A DNA stretch of 27,453 nt from contig NZ_URHZ01000072.1 of assembly GCF_900547735.1 (NCBI RefSeq), positions 1 to 27,453 of the forward strand, written 5' to 3'. The notes beneath the pieces were generated by a model. That model was given only the letters and a program-made list of their open reading frames with translations, searched no databases and had not been told where the DNA came from. Source of the stretch: an uncultured Clostridium sp. GTDB lineage: Bacteria > Bacillota > Clostridia > Lachnospirales > Lachnospiraceae. Shown here piece after piece: positions 21,825-27,453 of this stretch (positions within the stretch are counted from its first letter, which is position 1; each line of letters starts with the position of its first letter). Made by a program: the position numbers and the translations under genes.

Positions 21825-22466
21825 CTAGTTAAGCACTTTGATTTTGGGAAAATATTCAAACAGTACTTTCGCAGTTATCTTTTCTTTTGGGACGAAATGG
21901 TTTTTCCAGTATCGGCCGTCAAACGAGTTGTTCCGGTTATCACCCATCATAAAATAACTGCCTTCGGGAACTTCAAAATGAAGACTTTCCTCCGGCTCCA
22001 TATCCTCACGCAGATAAGGTTCATCCAGGGGCGTTTCCGACCCGTTCAGGTAGACTTCTCCGTCACGGATGTCAATAATATCACCGGGAATGCCGATGAT
22101 TCGCTTTACATAGTGGACGGTTTTTCCCTTTTTGTTTATTTCGGAGTCACAGGCAGGGCAGACATCCGGCCGCTCGCCCTCGATCCGTTTGTGGCAAACC
22201 GGGCATTGCCAGCCAAAGACAAAGATGGCGATATCGCCTCGTTCCGGTTCCGTGAAATGGTAGTTGAGACGTGAACCCATTATTCTGCTGCCTGTCATAA
22301 TGGTATTTTCCATGGAGTCGGAGGGAACATCGCTGTTGGCGATAATAAATGTATTCAGGACAAAGGCAATGACGGCCGCGGTGGCAATAATCTGAATCCA
22401 GCTTATCAGTTCCGCCTTAAATCCTGTTTTTTCTTTTGAATTTTTATTCTCTGTTTTATTTTCCAT
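21825..22466 (-). CDS. lepB: Signal peptidase I with an inserted zinc-ribbon-like loop
   Basis: A 213-residue membrane-anchored serine protease that removes Sec signal peptides. One N-terminal helix (about 23-43) is followed by SDVPSDSMENTI with nucleophile Ser51. VKRIIGIPGD carries general base Lys121, and MGDNRNNSFDGRYW (173-187) is box E. Between the nucleophile and the lysine, residues about 85-115 contain CPVC (88-91) and CPAC (103-106), spaced like a small zinc ribbon; this is not part of the standard enzyme. The start at ATG 22466 has only GAGGT at long spacing, and upstream frame extension has no better start. A TATAAT at 22518-22523 (minus) is a likely -10. Confidence 0.92.
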   Translation of the reverse strand: MENKTENKNSKEKTGFKAELISWIQIIATAAVIAFVLNTFIIANSDVPSDSMENTIMTGSRIMGSRLNYHFTEPERGDIAIFVFGWQCPVCHKRIEGERPDVCPACDSEINKKGKTVHYVKRIIGIPGDIIDIRDGEVYLNGSETPLDEPYLREDMEPEESLHFEVPEGSYFMMGDNRNNSFDGRYWKNHFVPKEKITAKVLFEYFPKIKVLN

Positions 22467-22517
22467 ATTGGTTTTATCGACCTCGTTTATTTTTGATATG
22501 TAATGGTGAATAGTACT

Positions 22518-22523
22518 ATTATA
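22518..22523 (-). promoter_or_regulatory. -10 element of lepB
   Basis: A perfect TATAAT on the minus strand, 52 bases before the start codon, with a weak TTTGCT at the -35 position (22546-22541). Confidence 0.45.
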
Positions 22524-22720
22524 CACATCCTGCGGTAAAAAGCAAACCTGCCGTCTGCGCCGGATGCTCCGGGAAAGTATGTTAAGACTCATGAAGCGGA
22601 TGGTATAAAGGAAAATGCAGAAACCGGCCCGGCGGAACCCGTGAAGTGGACTGGGGATGCGAACTGTGTTAAGCTGGGCATGCAACTGGAAACGGCAGAG
22701 ATTAGGGAGGATTTACCAAT

Positions 22721-23221
22721 ATGAAAGAAACGGCAGACAGGGAAACACTGGAAGAAATACTTGATTTACTGGACGGAATGGGAATGCGGTACTGGATTGA
22801 CGGTGGATGGGGAGTTGATATCATACTGGGCAGGCAGAGCAGAGAACACAGGGACATTGACGTGGACTTTGACGGAGAATATACGGATGTTCTGCTGAAG
22901 GCCCTGGAAGATAAGGGATACGTGATTACGACAGACTGGAGGCCATGCCGCATTGAACTCAGCCATCCGCTTCTCGGATATATCGACATCCATCCTTTTG
23001 TTATTGCAGAAGACGGCAGCGCCAGGCAGGCCGACCCGGAGGGCGGCTGGTATGATCTGCAGGCGGAATGGTTTTCTTCCGCCGTATTCGAAGGCAGGAA
23101 AATTCCGTGTATTTCGGCCGGGGCGCAGAAGCCGTTCCACACCGGATATGAGCCGAGAGAAGTGGATAAAGTGGATATGCAGAACCTGGACGCATTTTTA
23201 AAGGGACAGGATAAATTGTAG
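22721..23221 (+). CDS. Nucleotidyltransferase of the aminoglycoside/lincosamide type
   Basis: A 166-residue protein with the polymerase-beta-like nucleotidyltransferase core. WIDGGWGVDIILGRQSREHRDIDVD (25-49) carries the Gly-Gly helix cap and the metal-binding Asp45 and Asp47. The later HPLLGYIDIHPFVI provides the third carboxylate region (IDIH). This is the pattern of ANT(2'')-Ia and Lnu/LinA enzymes, which inactivate aminoglycosides or lincosamides by adenylylation. The ending KIPCISAGAQKPFHTGYEPREVDKVDM is also typical. GGGAGG lies ten bases before the ATG. It is followed by a MerR-TipAS drug-sensing regulator with its own promoter. Resistance activity is inferred and not demonstrated. Confidence 0.82.
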   Translation: MKETADRETLEEILDLLDGMGMRYWIDGGWGVDIILGRQSREHRDIDVDFDGEYTDVLLKALEDKGYVITTDWRPCRIELSHPLLGYIDIHPFVIAEDGSARQADPEGGWYDLQAEWFSSAVFEGRKIPCISAGAQKPFHTGYEPREVDKVDMQNLDAFLKGQDKL

Positions 23222-23240
23222 ATTATACCGGTTTTTGGTA

Positions 23241-23271
23241 TTGACTCTTCCGCAGCGTAAGGCTTTAAGAT
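23241..23271 (+). promoter_or_regulatory. MerR-type promoter with 19-bp spacer
   Basis: TTGACT (23241-23246) and TAAGAT (23266-23271) are 19 bp apart, the long spacing that MerR-family activators correct by twisting DNA. CTTCCGC-A-GCGTAAG (23247-23261) is a near-perfect dyad inside the spacer. It implies the downstream regulator activates its own gene. Confidence 0.8.
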
Positions 23272-23294
23272 AGATTTAAAGGAAGGAGGATACG

Positions 23295-24143
23295 ATGAAA
23301 ACGGTAAAAGAGGTATCTGAGATAACGGGACTGAGCGTCAGGACATTGCGGTATTACGATGAAATCGGTCTGCTGAAGCCCGCCGGACTGACAGAAGCCG
23401 GCTATCGGCTTTACGATGAAACAGCGCTTGAAAAATTGAGGGAGATTATGTTTTTCAGGGAGCTGGAGATCCCGCTGGCCGATATAAAAGAGATGATGGA
23501 ACGGCCCGACTATGATATAAAACAGGCTCTTTCACTTCAGAAGTCCCTGCTGGAACAGAAAAGAAACCGATTAAACGGAATTATAGAACTGATAGGCGAT
23601 GATATGGAGCACATCGGTAAAATGAATTTTGAGGCATTTAATCAGGAAGATATCGATAAAATCATAACTCATTCCCTGGAGTTACAGGGAAAGGAATCAA
23701 TTGAGGCAATCGTCGGTAAATTTGGTAGTATTGAGGCATACCGTGATTTTTTTGCCGAGAGTATGAAAGATGAAAAAATGAGTGTTCATTTCATTAAAAT
23801 GTACGGAAGTAAAGATAAGGCGGTGGAGGCAAGCTTAAAATCCACGGGGGACGGTGGAGAACTTGAGAAAATGCGTGACGGGAACGACAGGATCTACCGG
23901 CTGTTTGCCCAGGCCATGGAAACCGGTGATGAGGCGCTGGCTATGGAGGCGGTCAGAATGCTTTCCGAAAATTACAAGTCCATGTTCCGGATGGACAATG
24001 CCAGGTATCTGCTTCTGAGAGTAGCGGAGGATTATCTGAAGGAAAAGAAAGTTACGGAGCTTATTGAGGCAACGGAAAAAGAGTACGGCCGGGGAATCAC
24101 GGAATACATCGGCATGGCTATCCGTCGTTACTTCGGTGAATAG
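23295..24143 (+). CDS. MerR-family regulator with TipAS-like effector domain
   Basis: A 282-residue regulator. Residues 1-70 form the MerR winged helix (VKEVSEITGLSVRTLRYYDEIGLL, then EAGYRLYDE). A dimerisation helix runs to about residue 110. The C-terminal part (about 140-280, including FFAESMKDEK and NYKSMFRMDNARYLLLRVAEDYL) resembles the TipAS antibiotic-recognition domain, a globin-like fold that binds bulky drugs. GGAAGGAGG precedes the ATG. It lies behind a classic autoregulated MerR promoter and next to a resistance-type nucleotidyltransferase. What it senses is unknown. Confidence 0.85.
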   Translation: MKTVKEVSEITGLSVRTLRYYDEIGLLKPAGLTEAGYRLYDETALEKLREIMFFRELEIPLADIKEMMERPDYDIKQALSLQKSLLEQKRNRLNGIIELIGDDMEHIGKMNFEAFNQEDIDKIITHSLELQGKESIEAIVGKFGSIEAYRDFFAESMKDEKMSVHFIKMYGSKDKAVEASLKSTGDGGELEKMRDGNDRIYRLFAQAMETGDEALAMEAVRMLSENYKSMFRMDNARYLLLRVAEDYLKEKKVTELIEATEKEYGRGITEYIGMAIRRYFGE

Positions 24144-24162
24144 CGGGAGGTTTAGAAAAAAT

Positions 24163-24212
24163 GGGAAAAAGCCTGTAAACCAGAGATTATCATAGTTTAC
24201 AGGCTTTTTCCC
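24163..24212. terminator. Bidirectional terminator between the MerR gene and tRNA-Arg
   Basis: An 18-bp perfect inverted repeat (24163-24180/24195-24212) with GCCTGTAAAC core and A/T runs. On the minus strand it is followed by ATTTTTTC, so it ends the tRNA transcript; on the plus strand it ends the regulator gene. Confidence 0.9.
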
Positions 24213-24222
24213 GTGTTGTGAG

Positions 24223-24294
24223 TGCGTCTGATAGGAATCGAACCTACGCCTCAGGCTCCGGAGGCCGGCGCTCTATCCACTGAGCTACAGACGC
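24223..24294 (-). tRNA. tRNA-Arg (anticodon CCG)
   Basis: A complete 72-base cloverleaf on the minus strand. Acceptor GCGTCTG/CAGACGC, D arm GCTC...GAGC, anticodon loop CTCCGGA with anticodon CCG (reads CGG), T arm with TTCGATT loop, and discriminator A. The anticodon stem has one C-T mismatch at its second pair. CCA is not encoded. Confidence 0.95.
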
Positions 24295-24303
24295 ATCTTC
24301 ATT

Positions 24304-24332
24304 ATTCTACTATATTTTATTTCTCTTGGCAA
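24304..24332 (-). promoter_or_regulatory. Promoter of tRNA-Arg
   Basis: On the minus strand TTGCCA (24332-24327) and TAGAAT (24309-24304) with a 17-bp spacer, just ahead of the tRNA. Confidence 0.75.
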
Positions 24333-24352
24333 GGTCTTTTATGGAAGTTTTA

Positions 24353-24381
24353 TTGCTTTTTATATTGGATTTTGCTAGAAT
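24353..24381 (+). promoter_or_regulatory. Promoter of the repeat-rich membrane protein gene
   Basis: TTGCTT (24353-24358) and TAGAAT (24376-24381) with a 17-bp spacer and a TGC extended -10. A small AACGGC/GCCGTT hairpin (24391-24411) follows in the leader. Confidence 0.65.
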
Positions 24382-24486
24382 AGAGCAGAACAACGGCCTC
24401 TGTAAAGCCGTTATTCAGCATATAGTTAATTGTAAATAAAGTTGCCCCGACGAAGGGGATTAGCCAGTCTATCAGGAGGATACAGG

Positions 24487-26334
24487 ATGGGAAGAAGCAG
24501 GAGAAAACAGCCCGACGGGCCGGTTCAGCCTGAAAACTCCGACCAGTCTGTGAATATAAACAGAGCGGACAGCGGGACAGCAGAGGAAAGTAAAAAGACA
24601 GAGGATAGAACAGAGGTTGTAAAAAATGCCGCAAAAGATGATGCGCGAGAGAATACACCCAAGGCCGGGAAAGATTTATCCGGAGAACCGGTGACGAAAA
24701 AGGCATCGTCAAAAGAACTATCTGCGTTAAAAGAAACATCTGCGCAAAAAGATACATCAGCATTAAAAGAAACATTAACAGCCTTGGAATCATCAATGGC
24801 AAAAGAATCACCAGCGGTCAAAAAAACACCAATGGTAAAAGAATCACCAGCGGTCAAAGAATCATCAATGGTAAATAAATCACCGTCGGCGAAAGAATCA
24901 TCAATGATAAAAGAAACACCAATGATAAAAGAATCACCAGCAGCCAAGGAATCGCCGGCGGTAAATAAATCATCAACGGCAAAAGATTCAACTGCGATAG
25001 AAAATTCATCAGCAATCAAAGAAGTATCCACAATAAAGAAAACGCCGGTCGGAAAGACGCTTTCAAAAGAGCAGCCTACAAAAGAGCCGGTGTCCCGGAA
25101 AGCGCCTTCTAAAACGTTATCATCTAAAGCGCCACCGTCCAAGGAAATCTTATCAAAAGAACATTTATCAAAGGAACCGTCAACAAAAGAACCGTCAACA
25201 AAAGAACTGTCAGCAAAAGAATCATCAGCAAAAGAACCATCAGCAAAAAAATCATCACTAAAGGAACCGCCTGTGAAAAAAGTACCGGCCAAAGAATCGG
25301 CAGCAACACAGGAGCGGAAAAAAGAAATAAAGAAAGTTCCGTCAAGAGAAAGGCCAAGAAGCAGGAAAGCGGCCGACTCACAGAATCACCCTGTCGAAGT
25401 CCGGGAAGTTCCTGAGTCCGGGAAAAAAACGGCCGGTAACTCGGATACAAGGGGAAAACATTCCAGAAAACAGGGACAGGACTCGGAACAGGCCCCTGGA
25501 CAAGCCCAGGTAGAGTCCCGGGACAGGCGGCGAAGCGCCTCAAGAGGGAAACAGTCGGCGGCAGACAATGAACTGCGCCGTTATATTCTGCTGCTCAGCG
25601 TTCCGCTGATCGCCTTGATACTGGTGGTGGTACTCCTGATTTCGGGAAACTTCAGGGGCTCCGGGGAAGCAGTTACGGCTGCTCCGTCCAGACACAGCGT
25701 GGACACGCTTCCGGAAAACGCGGAGATACCGGTCATTGAACCGGATACCAAGGAATACTTCCACGACTTTGGAGGAAGCATTCTGTCCCAGGATACGGTT
25801 CCCGAGATTAACCAGTTGATGGAACAGTATTTCCTTGCGACTACGGATTGTGATATGGGGACGTTTCTCCATCTTTTTACATCTCAGGACACCAGTGAGG
25901 AAGAGCGGTTCCGTCAGGACTTTGAAAAACAGAAACAGTATATAGAAGGATACCGGAATATCTCCTGTTACACAACTCCGGGACTTGGTGAGAACTCCTA
26001 TGCGGCATATGTCTATTATGAAATCAAATATGTCGGGGTGGAGACACCGGCGCCGAGTCTTGTCCAGATTTATGCGGTCAAGGGGGAAGACGGCATTTAC
26101 AGAATCTTTGATCAGGAAATGTCACCGGAGCTGGAAGATTTCCTGGAACAGCTTTCGGTAAATGAAGACGTCAGGCTTTTGATTTCCCAGGTGGATCAGC
26201 AGGCAGAGGAAGCCATGGCGGCAGATCCGGCCCTGAACGAGCGGATTCAGTATATGAAGCAGGGACCCGACTATATGCGCGAGGAGGAAACCCCGGCACA
26301 GGAAAGCCAGGAGGGGGACACGGCGCAGCAATAA
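24487..26334 (+). CDS. Repeat-rich single-pass membrane protein with C-terminal extracytoplasmic domain
   Basis: A 615-residue protein with no recognised family name. Residues about 74-190 are six-residue repeats of the SPAVKE type (Ser/Thr, small residue, Lys, Glu). Residues about 226-272 switch to five-residue STKEP-type repeats. Residues 280-365 are basic and polar. One membrane helix (about 366-386) follows NELRRY, giving a lysine-rich cytoplasmic N-terminus of some 365 residues. The outer part (about 436-590) looks like an NTF2-like domain (EINQLMEQYFLATTDCDMGTFLHLF, then YAAYVYYEIKYVGVE). AGGAGG seven bases before ATG 24487 sets the start. The repeats are A-rich and codon-biased, so the array probably varies in length by slippage. 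Confidence 0.82.
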   Translation: MGRSRRKQPDGPVQPENSDQSVNINRADSGTAEESKKTEDRTEVVKNAAKDDARENTPKAGKDLSGEPVTKKASSKELSALKETSAQKDTSALKETLTALESSMAKESPAVKKTPMVKESPAVKESSMVNKSPSAKESSMIKETPMIKESPAAKESPAVNKSSTAKDSTAIENSSAIKEVSTIKKTPVGKTLSKEQPTKEPVSRKAPSKTLSSKAPPSKEILSKEHLSKEPSTKEPSTKELSAKESSAKEPSAKKSSLKEPPVKKVPAKESAATQERKKEIKKVPSRERPRSRKAADSQNHPVEVREVPESGKKTAGNSDTRGKHSRKQGQDSEQAPGQAQVESRDRRRSASRGKQSAADNELRRYILLLSVPLIALILVVVLLISGNFRGSGEAVTAAPSRHSVDTLPENAEIPVIEPDTKEYFHDFGGSILSQDTVPEINQLMEQYFLATTDCDMGTFLHLFTSQDTSEEERFRQDFEKQKQYIEGYRNISCYTTPGLGENSYAAYVYYEIKYVGVETPAPSLVQIYAVKGEDGIYRIFDQEMSPELEDFLEQLSVNEDVRLLISQVDQQAEEAMAADPALNERIQYMKQGPDYMREEETPAQESQEGDTAQQ

Positions 26335-26373
26335 TCCGGAATAAATATTAAATGATAAAGAAGAGGCAGCAAA

Positions 26374-27399
26374 ATGGATGTAAAAGATTTTTATTATGAC
26401 TTACCACAGGAATTAATTGCACAGGATCCGCTGGAAGACCGTTCTTCCTCCCGTCTTCTGGTGCTGGACAAGGACACAGGCGAGATAGAGCACAGAGTTT
26501 TCAGGGATATTTTATCTTATCTCAGGGAAGGGGACTGTCTTGTCATTAACGACACAAAGGTAATTCCCGCCCGTCTGATTGGAAGCAAAGAGGGAACCGA
26601 CGCCAAGATTGAGGTCCTGCTTTTAAAACGCAGGGAAAATGACATCTGGGAGACGCTTGTAAAGCCGGGGAAGAAGGCAAAACCGGGTACTGTTATAAGC
26701 TTTGGGGACGGCCTTTTAAAGGGCACGGTAATCGATGTGGTGGAAGAAGGAAACCGCCTGATTCAGTTCTCCTATGAGGGAATTTTTGAGGAAATCCTGG
26801 ATCAGCTTGGCCAGATGCCTCTGCCTCCCTATATTACCCACCAGTTACAGGATAAAAACCGCTACCAGACCGTTTATGCAAAGCATGAAGGTTCGGCAGC
26901 CGCTCCGACGGCGGGACTTCATTTTACAAAAGAGCTGTTACAGCAGATTGAGGATATGGGGGTCAAAATTGCCCATGTCACGCTTCATGTGGGCCTTGGC
27001 ACGTTCCGTCCCGTAAAGGTGGACAACGTCCTGGATCATCACATGCACTCCGAGTTCTATATCGTGGATGAGGAAGAGGCTGAGAAGATAAACAGCACAA
27101 AGAGAGACGGCGGACGCGTTATCTGTGTGGGAACGACAAGCTGCCGCACCCTGGAATCGGCAACGGGAGAGGACGGAATCCTGAGAGCCGGAAGCGGCTG
27201 GACGGAGATTTTTATCTATCCGGGTTACCAGTTTAAAATTCTGGACTGCCTGATTACCAACTTCCATCTGCCGGAATCCACCCTGGTTATGCTGGTTTCC
27301 GCTCTGGCGGGACGCGAACATGTACTGGCGGCCTATGAGGAGGCTATTAAAGAGAGATACCGGTTCTTCAGTTTTGGGGATGCGATGTTTATTATGTGA
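26374..27399 (+). CDS. queA: S-adenosylmethionine:tRNA ribosyltransferase-isomerase
   Basis: A 341-residue cytosolic enzyme that transfers and rearranges the ribosyl part of SAM onto preQ1-modified tRNA to give epoxyqueuosine. It is full length. It opens with DFYYDLPQELIAQDPLEDRSSSRLLVLD, the family hallmark, continues with CLVINDTKVIPARL, then GSAAAPTAGLHFTKELL and HVTLHVGLGTFRPVKVDN, and ends with the FHLPESTLVMLVSALAG and RYRFFSFGDAMFIM blocks. The tgt gene that often follows is not in the window; only 54 bases remain after the stop. It may share the upstream transcript, since no terminator is seen after 26334. Confidence 0.97.
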   Translation: MDVKDFYYDLPQELIAQDPLEDRSSSRLLVLDKDTGEIEHRVFRDILSYLREGDCLVINDTKVIPARLIGSKEGTDAKIEVLLLKRRENDIWETLVKPGKKAKPGTVISFGDGLLKGTVIDVVEEGNRLIQFSYEGIFEEILDQLGQMPLPPYITHQLQDKNRYQTVYAKHEGSAAAPTAGLHFTKELLQQIEDMGVKIAHVTLHVGLGTFRPVKVDNVLDHHMHSEFYIVDEEEAEKINSTKRDGGRVICVGTTSCRTLESATGEDGILRAGSGWTEIFIYPGYQFKILDCLITNFHLPESTLVMLVSALAGREHVLAAYEEAIKERYRFFSFGDAMFIM

Positions 27400-27453
27400 G
27401 GATTTAGTTGAGATGCGAGGACGCCTCTGTAAGACGGCGGACGGGGTAGTGGG
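27400..27453. other. Window end, no feature
   Basis: GC-rich sequence with no readable gene start. Confidence 0.3.

Noticed and set aside
24525..25292. 255-codon minus-strand frame rich in Asp, Ser and Phe
   Set aside because: Antisense shadow of the lysine-rich repeat array in the 24487-26334 gene; no start signal.

Overview
The window looks like chromosome from an anaerobic Clostridia species of the Lachnospiraceae type (Clostridium symbiosum / Enterocloster / Hungatella-like). This is inferred from moderate GC, strong AGGAGG ribosome-binding sites, a T-box on tyrS, a CIRCE operator, three-hexamer Pho-type sites and gene content. No rRNA, CRISPR array, transposase or phage gene is visible. 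It is a mosaic of ordinary housekeeping and transport operons. The most unusual content is in the intergenic RNA and repeat layer.

Layout. 1-534: a promoter followed by an unrecognised structured leader RNA ending in a terminator with a competing antiterminator. 535-5858: a FCD-type GntR regulator, then a nitrilase-family amidase, a DUF2848 protein and a complete TRAP transporter (dctP-dctQ-dctM), with a palindromic operator at the start of the amidase-TRAP transcript. 6023-7369: a DUF1266 lipoprotein. 7454-9532: tyrS under a tyrosine T-box, flanked by tandem repeats on both sides (97 bp x 3 upstream, about 16 bp x 9 downstream). 9543-11829 (minus): a double-HTH MerR-like regulator and a two-gene ABC-2 exporter. 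12209-12937 (minus): a secreted protein of unknown function. 13118-14061 (minus): mntP under a yybP-ykoY manganese riboswitch, with structured repeats between the switch and the gene. 14421-19143: a Pho-type operator and pstS-pstC-pstA-pstB-phoU. 19377-19973 (minus): hsp20 under CIRCE. 20128-21594: a DedA protein, a doubtful small ORF and a lone CheW. 21825-22466 (minus): signal peptidase I with an inserted four-cysteine ribbon. 22721-24143: an aminoglycoside/lincosamide-type nucleotidyltransferase and a MerR-TipAS regulator. 24223-24294 (minus): tRNA-Arg(CCG). 24487-26334: a repeat-rich membrane protein. 26374-27399: queA.

How the parts work together. The GntR unit probably controls uptake of an organic acid or amide by the TRAP system and its hydrolysis by the amidase and DUF2848 proteins. 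The pst operon is a standard high-affinity phosphate system. Several genes carry readable regulation: T-box (tyrosine), Mn2+ riboswitch, Pho-type boxes, CIRCE, and a MerR promoter with a 19-bp spacer. At least three families of dispersed intergenic hairpin repeats and several minisatellites occur. Pairs of copies of two of these families show compensatory base changes, so these elements look like structured nucleic acid maintained by selection or by recent spread. All calls come from reading the sequence; no database search was run.
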